A stretch of 64,000 bases of DNA from a virus, in IMG/VR virus record IMGVR_UViG_3300026478_000749, positions 1 to 64,000 of that record, one strand, 5' to 3'. The translations under genes were made by a program, and so were the position numbers. The notes under the pieces are model-generated. The model was not told the DNA's origin, ran no database searches, and saw only the letters and a program-made list of their open reading frames with translations. Below are positions 16,120 to 23,745 of this stretch, piece by piece. Position 1 is the stretch's first letter. Each line of letters begins with the position of its first letter.

Positions 16120-17871
16120 CTATAATAAGTTCTTAAGTAATTCGCTAGCAAACGTATCTCCATATTCGCCATCACCCATTACTTGGTCAATAATATTCTT
16201 CTTTTTCTGAAGTATGTTGTACACTTGGATTTCAATCGTGTTGTCGAACACTGGATAATAAACTAAAACGCTTTTAGTTTGTCCATGTCTATAAGCCCTA
16301 TCCTCGGCTTGTGAATGGTGGGCAGGTACAAATGACAGATCGTTCATTATAACCCCCTCAGCCGCCGTTAAAGTAATCCCTACACCACCTGCAACTATGT
16401 TGGAGATAAAGACTTTTATTTTATCATTTGTTTGAAATTTATCAACACTTTCTTGTCTTTTATCTTTACTCATTCTACCATCTAAAATTACAGAGTTCTT
16501 TTTGTATTTTTCATGTAACGCGTCTAGGCTTGCAGTAAAATTTGTAAACACAATGACTTTTTTATTTTGCTCAATAAACTTATCAATCAATTCACAAGTG
16601 TATGGTATTTTTTCCATGGCAATTAATTGTCTAATATTCATTAAACGATTAAGTGTTACCGATATACTTTCTTTTTGTTTGTTTTCAGAAGATATTCTTA
16701 TAAAGTCTTCTAATTCATTATCATAAAATTTACTTTGAAGCTCTAGATAAACAGGGGTAATTATCTTTTCTGGTAAATCCAAGATGTCAGTCTTCATTCT
16801 TCTTAAAACAAGATTTTTAGTCTTTTCCCTTAATTCATCTAGATTGGATGCTCCGCTAGTATTCCAAACTTTTCTATTCCCAACTCTAAATTGATATCCG
16901 GCGCAATATCTTCTAACATAACTCTGCCAGTTAAGAGCCAATGGTGATTCAACAATTTTTAATAAGTTATAATAGTTAATAGGTCTAGAGGTCATTGGTG
17001 TACCTGTTAGTAACCAAACTTTAGGAATTATACCTAATATATCGTTTAACAATTTTGTTCTTTGTGCAGTAGCATTTGAAATATAATGTGCTTCATCTAC
17101 AATAGCTAAATCAAAACCATTATTTGCTATTAACTTATACGCTTCGCTATCTTCACTTTTATCTGTTGTGTGAAAGTTTTTAAGGATATCATAATTGATA
17201 ATGTAGAAATCAAAAGTGGAACCCCACTTTCTACCTTCAATTACTAATATCCTTCTGTCAGTATAATTTTTTATCTCCCTTTCCCAGTTTATTTTTAATG
17301 TTGCTGGACAAACGATTAAGATTTTTTTAGCCCCACTTTCTAAAGCAGCAATAACCGCTGCGGTAGTTTTACCAAGCCCCATATCATCAGCAAGAATGAA
17401 CTTATCGTTTGCTAATAACTTTTCAATGGCTTCTTTTTGGTGGTCCATTGGAGGTCTATTGTCATATGGGCTATAATCAATAGTTCTATTTAATTTTTTC
17501 TCTTCCGGTATAATAGCAATTTTAGGAACCCAAAAAGCGTGAAGTATATCACCGTCTACAACCTTACCCCATATATGATACGCTTTATCTGTTTCACATA
17601 ATAATTTTTCAACCCATATTTGTTCGGGGGCAACAGGTAACAATCTATCTTCTCTCATTTTTTCAGCAAAAGAAGAAAAGACCTTAACCCATTTCCTAGC
17701 AACCTTAGGTATTACTTTTTCATATTTTATAACATAATCTGCTTGAGGTCTACTCAAGGAATAGTTTTTAAGTTCTAAAACTTTTCTTTTTAAATCTAAA
17801 AGATGGTTGTTAGAACCCGCATATGAAAAAAGTATCTCTCTCGCTACAATTTCTGGTATTTTAGTTTCCAT
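16120..17871 (-). CDS. SNF2-family DNA helicase/translocase
   Basis: A 583-residue superfamily 2 ATPase. The core begins PMDHQKEAIEKLL (Q-motif-like), then Walker A DDMGLGKTT (motif I), ILIVCPATLKINWEREI (Ia), VDEAH (II, DExH box), LLTGTPMTSRPINYYNLLKI (III), VIVFTNFTASLDAL and LDGRMSKDKRQ (IV), VGITLTAAEGVIMND (V), and QAEDRAYRHGQTK (VI, arginine finger region). Motif VI and its surroundings are typical of SNF2/SMARCAL1-like annealing translocases rather than T4 UvsW, though length and likely role (fork remodelling, recombination-dependent replication, R-loop removal) are comparable. It is transcribed toward the gp13-like gene, 41 nt apart, and divergent from the gp14-like gene. Confidence 0.93.
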   Translation of the reverse strand: METKIPEIVAREILFSYAGSNNHLLDLKRKVLELKNYSLSRPQADYVIKYEKVIPKVARKWVKVFSSFAEKMREDRLLPVAPEQIWVEKLLCETDKAYHIWGKVVDGDILHAFWVPKIAIIPEEKKLNRTIDYSPYDNRPPMDHQKEAIEKLLANDKFILADDMGLGKTTAAVIAALESGAKKILIVCPATLKINWEREIKNYTDRRILVIEGRKWGSTFDFYIINYDILKNFHTTDKSEDSEAYKLIANNGFDLAIVDEAHYISNATAQRTKLLNDILGIIPKVWLLTGTPMTSRPINYYNLLKIVESPLALNWQSYVRRYCAGYQFRVGNRKVWNTSGASNLDELREKTKNLVLRRMKTDILDLPEKIITPVYLELQSKFYDNELEDFIRISSENKQKESISVTLNRLMNIRQLIAMEKIPYTCELIDKFIEQNKKVIVFTNFTASLDALHEKYKKNSVILDGRMSKDKRQESVDKFQTNDKIKVFISNIVAGGVGITLTAAEGVIMNDLSFVPAHHSQAEDRAYRHGQTKSVLVYYPVFDNTIEIQVYNILQKKKNIIDQVMGDGEYGDTFASELLKNLL

Positions 17872-17910
17872 ACAGTATATAATATAAGTAATTCTAAATA
17901 CTTTATAAAC

Positions 17911-17918
17911 TATTTATA
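17911..17918 (+). promoter_or_regulatory. TATTTATA motif, 4 nt from ATG
   Basis: CTATTTATA, then GGGT and the ATG at 17923. The intergenic gap to the divergent helicase gene is 51 nt. Confidence 0.5.
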
Positions 17919-17922
17919 GGGT

Positions 17923-18435
17923 ATGAGCAATAAACTACCCATAACTAGATTAAGTAAATTCTTTTCAGAAGAAGACTTTAATTTACAAGTTCAAATAGGT
18001 CAAGAATACCTACATGGTGATTTAAATCAAAAACTTGTCCTTTATAGAGTCGATAGACAGAAAACAGATAAGGACGATGTTTACGGGGAAGTTGGGCAGG
18101 ACGAGATAAAATATTTCCCACCTATAGAATTTAATGCACTTGTTAAAGTTGAGGCACCCAAAAACTCAAGTTATAAAGGTGGTATGTTAAGATACCTAGA
18201 ACCAGGTAATCTAATATTGTCTGTTTACATTAGACATTTAGAGGAACTTGGTGTGGATATAAAATATGGTGATTATATTGGTTATCCAGAATCGGAAAAT
18301 AAAATAAGATATTATACTGTAACTAATGATGGTAAGGTCACTTCGGATAACTCACATCATTTATTTGGTTATAAACCATATTACAGAACTATTACTTGTG
18401 CTATAGCACAAGATCAAGAATTTAGAGGAGTATAA
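17923..18435 (+). CDS. Neck/connector protein, gp14-like (tentative)
   Basis: A 170-residue beta-rich protein: KLVLYRVDRQKTDKDDVYGEVGQDEIKYFPPIEFNALVKVE, then MLRYLEPGNLILSVYIRHLEELGVDIKYGDYIGYPE, and IRYYTVTNDGKV...YRTITCAI. The sequence 'DD-YGE' followed by 'G-x-L-x-x-S-V-x-x-L-x-x-x-G-x-x-I-x-x-G-D-x-x-G' resembles the T4 gp14 / head-closure type of neck protein. It starts the plus-strand tail block and is separated from the gp15-like gene by 1 nt. The family call leans on synteny. Confidence 0.75.
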   Translation: MSNKLPITRLSKFFSEEDFNLQVQIGQEYLHGDLNQKLVLYRVDRQKTDKDDVYGEVGQDEIKYFPPIEFNALVKVEAPKNSSYKGGMLRYLEPGNLILSVYIRHLEELGVDIKYGDYIGYPESENKIRYYTVTNDGKVTSDNSHHLFGYKPYYRTITCAIAQDQEFRGV

Positions 18436-18436
18436 A

Positions 18437-19672
18437 ATGGGAATACCTAAAAGAAAAACAGACATTCAGATTTACAAAGGTAAAATCTTAACAGAAAGAA
18501 GAGAAGAGTTATTAGACAAAATAACAAAATCAGATTCTTATCTCCCTGATTCTGTTTTACATGACGATTTGGATGCTGGTATGTTAGAATTCGTAAAAAA
18601 GAATTTTGTTGTTATATCTGATGGTAAGAAAATACCAGTAATTCCAAAAATCTTAACTATACAAAGATGGGCCCAAATTATGAACACTTGGGAGTTTTCA
18701 GATTCCGATGGTAACTTACAAGTACCGTTTGTTGGGGTAATTAGAAGACCGGACGTTCAGCCAGGCACAAACCCGTCAATTGTTAGGACAATACCTGAAA
18801 GGTTACAATTTCATTATGCGTCTGTTGCAACATGGAATGGTAATCAAATGGGGGCAGACATATATAAAATACCACAACCTGTTCCTGTTGACATCACTTT
18901 TGAGGTTACGATTGTATGTACAAAGCTTAGAGAATTAAATAGATTTAATAAAATTATACTTCAAAAGTTTGCTTCTAGACAAGCCTATACTATGGTTAAG
19001 GGACACTATATTCCAATTATTATGGATAAGGTGGAAGACAATTCGCCAATTGAACAGATAGATGGACGTAGATTCTATCTTCAGAATTATCAATTTACAA
19101 TGTTGGGATTCTTAATAGATCAAGAAGAATTTGAGGTTAAGCCGGCTGTTAGTAGATTTTTCTTAATGACTGAATTTGCTAAAAATACAAATTTCCAAAA
19201 GAAATATATTAATAAAAGAATTGATATTACCGTTGGTACCTTTATTGCAGATGGTATGCAAACCGCATTTAGCGTTGGTGAAAGTATTAGTATGTTGTTT
19301 AATGTTTCGATTAACGGTTTATTACAAGAAAGAGATGTTGATTTTTTTCACATAGCAGGTACATCTAAAATAACATTCGCATCACCACCTTTGGAGGGGA
19401 GTACTGTTACTATAACATATTTTAAAGGTAGAAATAGTGTTTTTGTCGATAGCTATGGTAAAACATTACAGGTAGCTACCGAATATTTTAACTATGACGG
19501 CAGTTCTTTAATTTTTACTTTAAATAACGCGATTGACAGTATTGTAAGTTTGGATATAAATGGTCTAGTTGAAGAAGAGGGTCAAGGCTTTGATGTTAGC
19601 TCCGCCACTCAGGTTAAATTGAATTTCTCACCCACATTGGGCTCTAAGATAGGGGTTACTTACGTATATTAA
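18437..19672 (+). CDS. Tail completion protein, gp15-like, with two C-terminal beta repeats
   Basis: A 411-residue protein. The N-terminal 250 residues look like T4 gp15 (tail terminator/proximal sheath stabiliser, about 270 residues): WAQIMNTWEFSDSDGN, VPFVGVIRRPDVQPG, VPVDITFEVTIVCTKLRELNRFNKIILQKFASRQAY, GRRFYLQNYQFTMLGFLIDQEEFEVKPAVSRF. Beyond it are two related modules of about 60 residues: one FIADGMQTAFSVGESI...VSINGLLQERDVDFF...ITFASPPLEGSTVTITYFKG, the other EYFNYDGSSLIFTLNN...LDINGLVEEEGQGFD...LNFSPTLGSKIGVTYVY. Such modules are common decoration domains in phage structural proteins. It would cap the tube and join tail to neck. Its stop overlaps the end of the opposite-strand small gene. 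Confidence 0.85.
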   Translation: MGIPKRKTDIQIYKGKILTERREELLDKITKSDSYLPDSVLHDDLDAGMLEFVKKNFVVISDGKKIPVIPKILTIQRWAQIMNTWEFSDSDGNLQVPFVGVIRRPDVQPGTNPSIVRTIPERLQFHYASVATWNGNQMGADIYKIPQPVPVDITFEVTIVCTKLRELNRFNKIILQKFASRQAYTMVKGHYIPIIMDKVEDNSPIEQIDGRRFYLQNYQFTMLGFLIDQEEFEVKPAVSRFFLMTEFAKNTNFQKKYINKRIDITVGTFIADGMQTAFSVGESISMLFNVSINGLLQERDVDFFHIAGTSKITFASPPLEGSTVTITYFKGRNSVFVDSYGKTLQVATEYFNYDGSSLIFTLNNAIDSIVSLDINGLVEEEGQGFDVSSATQVKLNFSPTLGSKIGVTYVY

Positions 19673-19827
19673 TCCTCTCCGTAAATGTCAGTTTTTTTGG
19701 GTTTAACGATTTCTTCAATCATTTTTTCCAAAACTTTATAAATTTTTAAGCCTTTCTTATCACAATAGTTTTTTAACATTTCGTGGTGCTTTTCACTGAT
19801 TTTTACGTTTTTACTTTTCTTTTCCAT
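19669..19827 (-). CDS. Small ribbon-helix-helix-like DNA-binding protein
   Basis: A 52-residue open frame with ATG at 19827 and TAA at 19671-19669, the latter overlapping the gp15-like stop on the other strand. The sequence starts MEKKSKNVKISEKHHEMLKNY, then CDKKGLKIYKVLEKMIEEI, and ends KPKKTDIYGED. This is a short basic beta strand (KNVKIS) followed by two helices, the layout of ribbon-helix-helix (MetJ/Arc/CopG-like) proteins, in which the paired strand reads DNA bases. A TATTTATC motif lies 7 nt upstream, and inverted AGATA/TATCT repeats sit just beyond, so it could autoregulate and affect the divergent sheath gene. The frame is too short to be found by length alone; the fold call is by pattern. 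Confidence 0.72.
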   Translation of the reverse strand: MEKKSKNVKISEKHHEMLKNYCDKKGLKIYKVLEKMIEEIVKPKKTDIYGED

Positions 19828-19834
19828 GGTTAAA

Positions 19835-19842
19835 GATAAATA
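19835..19842 (-). promoter_or_regulatory. TATTTATC motif upstream of the small RHH-like gene
   Basis: TATTTATC on the minus strand, 7 nt before the ATG at 19827. Confidence 0.35.
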
Positions 19843-19889
19843 ACTATCTAAAAAGATAAATTAGGATATAAATACGAAAAAATCCAGAA

Positions 19890-19910
19890 ATCTTTGCTGA
19901 AAACAAAGAT
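19890..19910. repeat. Inverted repeat in the sheath gene leader
   Basis: ATCTTTG (19890-19896) and CAAAGAT (19904-19910) form a perfect 7-bp inverted repeat with a 7-nt spacer. The right arm touches the TATTTATT motif (19910-19917) upstream of the sheath gene. It could be an operator or an mRNA hairpin. Confidence 0.5.
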
Positions 19911-19917
19911 ATTTATT
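19910..19917 (+). promoter_or_regulatory. TATTTATT motif upstream of sheath gene
   Basis: TATTTATT 36 nt before the ATG at 19954. The spacing nearly equals that at the tube gene (37 nt). Confidence 0.45.
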
Positions 19918-19953
19918 TGATAAGAATAAAATTAATTAACCAAACATTTATCA

Positions 19954-22797
19954 ATGGCAAATTCAAACAGAGTATTCGTTTCTCCAGGTGTGTATACATC
20001 AGAGAAAGATTTAACATTCGTAGCTCAAAGTGTAGGTGTTACAACATTGGGTCTGGTTGGTGAGACTTTGAAAGGTCCAGCATTTGAACCAATTCTAATT
20101 TCAAATTTTGATGAATTTAGAACTTATTTTGGTGGTACTAGCCCCGCAAAAGATGGTGCTGGAAATCCAAAATATGAACTTCCATATGTTGCGAAATCTT
20201 ATTTACAAGAGTCAAACCAATTATTTGTAACCCGTGTATTAGGACTTACTGGATATAAACCAGGCAGAACTTGGGGCATCAAAGCCCTAGGTGGCGTAAC
20301 TCTTGGTTCACTAAGCGGATCAACAGCAGGTATTTCATTAGTACCAACAGCATTAGGCATAACAGGTAGCACAATCTATGCTGAATTATCAGGAAAAACC
20401 TCAACAGAAGGTTCTTCAATTACTGACTACTTGGTAGCAGCAACTAATTCTGGCGGTGTTTACGCGCACAACGAATGGTTCACAATCGGAGAAGTTCCTG
20501 AATCTGCTACTAGCAGTCTTACAGGGGTAGAATTGGTTTCACCAATTGGCTCAAATAACAATAAAGAATGGTACAACGTTTACTACACTAAAACAGGATC
20601 AACTGATTCAACAATTGATGGTGTATATTCATACCTTTTTGTTTACTCAACAGGTACATCAGCTTTCACTGTAACAAGATTTAAGTATAATGCATCATTG
20701 AATACCGATTATCATGATATGCAAGTTTGCCTATTGAGATCTAGAGGTAGCTATATTCAAAACGTATTAACACACAGAGTAACTGGCACAACTGTTAGCG
20801 TTAGTGGATCTGGATTATCAACTAATCCTTTAGCTGACTTTACAATTCAAGTAACTGATATCGATAGTGATGTTAGAACATTTAATTGTTCTTTAGATCA
20901 AACTTCCACAAAGTACCTTACAAAGGTAATTGGTGCAGATGTATTTGATAAAGATAGAATTGAATATCCATTATATGTACACGAAGCATATCCAAACTTA
21001 GTTTCAAATCTTTTTGAACAAGGTTTAATTAGAGGTTTAAGCACAACAGTTGTAAACGCAACTGAAGGTGATAACTTTATGACTCAGTGGGACATGGCCG
21101 GATCTTCAACCATCGTTTCTGAGGTTAGAGGTGGTAAGGTATTTGACCTATTCAGTTTCTTAACAATATCTGATGGTGACGCATCTAACTACGAAGTTAA
21201 AGTAACCGTTCAAAATATTGATTTAGATACAGGCGAATTTGATGTTCTTGTTCGTGATTTCAACGATACAGACGCAAATCAGGTTGTATTAGAAAAATAC
21301 AGCAGATGTACTATGAACCCAGATCTTCCTGGCTATGTTGGTAGAAAGATTGGTACTTCTGATGGCGAATATGAATTAAGATCTAAGTACATTATGTTGG
21401 TTATGGCAGATGATGCTCCAACAGATGCTATCCCAGCTGGTTTCAAAGGTGTAACAACAAAAGCTAACGTTGGTGGTATTCGTTTCAAAACAAAATACTA
21501 CGATGCTGGTGATGTTTTATACTACAATGTAGATGGTACACCTGTAACAACAAATGGTGATAAAGTGAAGAAAGTTACTTTAGGTTTATCTACAGACGAA
21601 CACTTTATTTTTGATAGAGATATGTTCAAATTTAAGGGTACCGATGCAACTGATTCATCTTTTGGTTTCCACTTGTCTGTTAACGCAGCAAATATTACAG
21701 GTACTACTGGTGAAAAATTATTTAAAACAACTTCATACGATTTAGAAGGTACTAATAAAGGTAAATTAGATGGTGTTAACTTCCGCAAATTTACATTACC
21801 AGTATTTGGTGGATTTGATGGTTGGGATATCTACAGAAATGTTAGATCAAACGGAGATGGTTTCATTTTCGGAAAGACAACTTATATAAGCGGACACACA
21901 ACTAATGGTGGTGTATTCAATAGTTTAGTTGGTAATTCAGATTACTACGCATTTTTACAGGGTATTGAAACATTCAAGAATCCTGAAGCTGTTGATATTA
22001 ACATTTTTGCTACACCAGGTATTAACTGGAACGACCATAGCTCACTTGTAAATCAAGCGGTTGATATTATTGAGAATGATAGAGCGGACTCTCTTTATAT
22101 CATCAATGCTCCTAATTTTAGCGGCACAACGGGTGCTAACGAAGTAATTGGTGCTTTAGATGATTTAGGATTCGATTCTAACTACTCAGCAACTTACTGG
22201 CCTTGGATTCAAGTAAGAGATACAGATAACGCTACTCAGCTTTATATTCCACCAACAGGTGAGGTATTAAAGAATATTGCATTAACTGATAATGTATCTT
22301 ACCCATGGTTCGCAGTAGCGGGTTACTCAAGAGGTCTTGTTAACTCAATCAAAGCAACTAAGAAGTTGACTCTTGATGAAAGAGACGAACTTTATAAAGC
22401 AAGAATTAACCCAATTGCAACATTCTCTGATACAGGTACTATTATTTGGGGTAACAAAACGTTACAAGTTAGAGAATCAGCACTTGATAGAATCAACGTA
22501 AGAAGATTGTTATTAAGAGCAAGAAAGTTAATCTCTGCAGTAGCTGTAAGATTATTGTTTGAACAAAATGATGATCAAGTTAGACAAGAGTTCTTAAGAT
22601 TGGTTAACCCAATTCTTGAATCAATTAAGAAAGAAAGAGGTCTTTATGATTTCCGTGTAACAGTATCAAACGATCCAGAAGATATTGATGCTAACACATT
22701 GAGAGGTAAGATTTACATCAAACCTACAAGAGCGTTAGAATTTATTGATGTTGAGTTTATTATTACACCAACAGGAGCTTCTTTTGAGAATATCTAA
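19954..22797 (+). CDS. 18: Contractile tail sheath protein, gp18-like
   Basis: A 947-residue major tail protein whose contraction drives the tube into the host. The N-terminus SNRVFVSPGVYTSEKDLTFV and GLVGETLKGPAFEPILISNFDEFRTYFGG are diagnostic of the gp18 sheath family. The C-terminal domain keeps the conserved core, with WGNKTLQV, INVRRLLLRARKLI, LFEQNDDQVRQEF and the final strand RGKIYIKPTRALEFIDVEFIITP, which makes the inter-subunit handshake. It is much longer than T4 gp18 (659), the extra mass lying in the central surface domains. Two in-frame stops end it (TAA TAG), followed by a 15-nt palindrome and a strong terminator. It is transcribed with, but separated by terminators from, the tube gene. 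Confidence 0.96.
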   Translation: MANSNRVFVSPGVYTSEKDLTFVAQSVGVTTLGLVGETLKGPAFEPILISNFDEFRTYFGGTSPAKDGAGNPKYELPYVAKSYLQESNQLFVTRVLGLTGYKPGRTWGIKALGGVTLGSLSGSTAGISLVPTALGITGSTIYAELSGKTSTEGSSITDYLVAATNSGGVYAHNEWFTIGEVPESATSSLTGVELVSPIGSNNNKEWYNVYYTKTGSTDSTIDGVYSYLFVYSTGTSAFTVTRFKYNASLNTDYHDMQVCLLRSRGSYIQNVLTHRVTGTTVSVSGSGLSTNPLADFTIQVTDIDSDVRTFNCSLDQTSTKYLTKVIGADVFDKDRIEYPLYVHEAYPNLVSNLFEQGLIRGLSTTVVNATEGDNFMTQWDMAGSSTIVSEVRGGKVFDLFSFLTISDGDASNYEVKVTVQNIDLDTGEFDVLVRDFNDTDANQVVLEKYSRCTMNPDLPGYVGRKIGTSDGEYELRSKYIMLVMADDAPTDAIPAGFKGVTTKANVGGIRFKTKYYDAGDVLYYNVDGTPVTTNGDKVKKVTLGLSTDEHFIFDRDMFKFKGTDATDSSFGFHLSVNAANITGTTGEKLFKTTSYDLEGTNKGKLDGVNFRKFTLPVFGGFDGWDIYRNVRSNGDGFIFGKTTYISGHTTNGGVFNSLVGNSDYYAFLQGIETFKNPEAVDINIFATPGINWNDHSSLVNQAVDIIENDRADSLYIINAPNFSGTTGANEVIGALDDLGFDSNYSATYWPWIQVRDTDNATQLYIPPTGEVLKNIALTDNVSYPWFAVAGYSRGLVNSIKATKKLTLDERDELYKARINPIATFSDTGTIIWGNKTLQVRESALDRINVRRLLLRARKLISAVAVRLLFEQNDDQVRQEFLRLVNPILESIKKERGLYDFRVTVSNDPEDIDANTLRGKIYIKPTRALEFIDVEFIITPTGASFENI

Positions 22798-22798
22798 T

Positions 22799-22813
22799 AG
22801 TCAGAATCTGACT
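22799..22813. repeat. Perfect 15-nt palindrome after the sheath stop
   Basis: AGTCAGA-A-TCTGACT (7-bp arms around one base) begins 2 nt after the sheath gene's TAA and lies 6 nt before the terminator stem. It may be a second RNA hairpin protecting the 3' end, or a protein-binding site. Confidence 0.55.
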
Positions 22814-22819
22814 GAATAA

Positions 22820-22846
22820 GGGGTGGTTTTTAACCATCCCTTTTTT
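22820..22846 (+). terminator. Rho-independent terminator after sheath gene
   Basis: Stem GGGGTGGTT (22820-22828) and AACCATCCC (22832-22840), 9 bp with one G-T pair and a 3-nt loop, followed directly by six T (22841-22846). Confidence 0.9.
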
Positions 22847-22861
22847 ATTAGTATAAAGTAG

Positions 22862-22980
22862 TAATTAAAGAATATTAGTACATTGAAAATCAGTACATTA
22901 GAAATAATAGAACATAGAAATATTAGAATAAAGTAAAATAGTACTATTAGAACATTAGTATTTTAGTAACGTAGTAGCAA
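22862..22980. repeat. Degenerate ATTAG-type reiteration, 119 nt
   Basis: A gene-free stretch that repeats variants of ATTAGTAC / ATTAGAAC: for example 22874-22884, around 22892-22902, 22922, 22938-22951, 22953 and 22962. There is no ORF and no hairpin. Spacing is irregular, roughly 8-18 nt. It lies between the sheath terminator and the tube promoter region. It could be an array of protein-binding sites or simple-sequence drift. Confidence 0.5.
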
Positions 22981-23046
22981 AAAGCTAACGATTTTTTTCC
23001 AAAAAGTCAAGTATTTTGAAAAATAAATTTATTTCTAATATTGATA

Positions 23047-23054
23047 TATTTATA
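23047..23054 (+). promoter_or_regulatory. TATTTATA motif upstream of tube gene
   Basis: TATTTATA 37 nt before the ATG at 23092. The resulting leader is A-rich and unstructured by eye. Confidence 0.5.
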
Positions 23055-23091
23055 AGGAAAGAAATAAACAAAACAATATAACACAAACACA

Positions 23092-23580
23092 ATGGCAGAT
23101 TTATTAATGAAAATGCCGGTTCCATATGAACCGAAACGTAAAAATAGGTTTATCCTAAGATTTCCATCATCTTTGGGTATCAACGAGTGGTATGTAACAT
23201 CTACATCCCGTCCTAGTGCTAAAATTAATTCAACTGAAATTCCGTTTTTAAATACTTCAACATATGTAGCAGGTAGATTTACCTGGGACCCAATTAAGGT
23301 TACTTTTAAAGATCCAATTGGTCCATCTGCATCCCAAGCATTGATGGAATGGTTCCGTCTTCATGCTGAATCCGTAACTGGTAGAATGGGTTATGCTGCA
23401 GGTTATAAAAAGAACGTAGAACTTGAAATGTTAGATCCAACAGGGGTTGTTGTTGAGAAGTGGATTTTAGAAGGCTGTTTCTTAACAAGTTTAAACTTTG
23501 GTGATCTTAGCTATTCAGAAGATGCTTTAGCTTCAATTGACGCTGAACTAAGAATGGATAGATGTATCCAAGTTTACTAA
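23092..23580 (+). CDS. 19: Tail tube protein, gp19-like
   Basis: A 162-residue tube subunit matching T4 gp19 in length (163). It has the family pattern: MPVPYEPKRKNRFILRFPSSLGINEWYV near the start, the RPSAKINSTEIPFLN and YVAGRFTWDPIKVTFKDPIGPSASQALMEW segments, and a C-terminal LEGCFLTSLNFGDLSYSEDALASIDAELRMDRC. Hexamer rings of this protein stack to make the tail tube inside the sheath. It is flanked by its own terminator and upstream motif, consistent with high separate expression. Confidence 0.97.
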   Translation: MADLLMKMPVPYEPKRKNRFILRFPSSLGINEWYVTSTSRPSAKINSTEIPFLNTSTYVAGRFTWDPIKVTFKDPIGPSASQALMEWFRLHAESVTGRMGYAAGYKKNVELEMLDPTGVVVEKWILEGCFLTSLNFGDLSYSEDALASIDAELRMDRCIQVY

Positions 23581-23601
23581 TATTCAAATAGTTTTATTTA
23601 T

Positions 23602-23638
23602 AATCCCATATTCGTAAAAAACGGATGTGGGATTTTTA
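23602..23638 (+). terminator. Rho-independent terminator after tube gene
   Basis: Stem AATCCCATATTCG (23602-23614) and CGGATGTGGGATT (23622-23634), 13 bp including two G-T pairs, loop of 7 nt, followed by a T-rich run. Confidence 0.9.
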
Positions 23639-23639
23639 T

Positions 23640-23658
23640 TTAATTGATAATCAATTAA
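23640..23658. repeat. 19-nt perfect palindrome next to parS-like site
   Basis: TTAATTGATAATCAATTAA: arms TTAATTGAT (23640-23648) and ATCAATTAA (23650-23658) around one A. It lies between the tube terminator and the parS-like site, ending 10 nt before the latter. Possible protein-binding site. Confidence 0.6.
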
Positions 23659-23668
23659 TTATATCAAG

Positions 23669-23684
23669 TGTTCCACGTGAAACG
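23669..23684. promoter_or_regulatory. parS-like centromere site
   Basis: TGTTCCACGTGAAACG matches 15 of 16 positions of the chromosomal parS consensus TGTTNCACGTGAAACA bound by ParB/Spo0J. Only the last base differs. It lies in non-coding DNA between the tube terminator and the gp26-like gene. No parA or parB gene is seen in this window, so host ParB would be the binder. Confidence 0.7.
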
Positions 23685-23745
23685 CTGGTCTATTGATTTT
23701 TAATTATTTTATAGTTATATTAAAAGAAAAGAATTCAATACTATT

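Noticed and set aside
23595-23602. TATTTATA after the tube gene as a promoter for the gp26-like gene
   Set aside because: It lies 143 nt from the start and immediately upstream of the tube terminator, so it would drive transcription into a terminator. Probably chance in AT-rich DNA.
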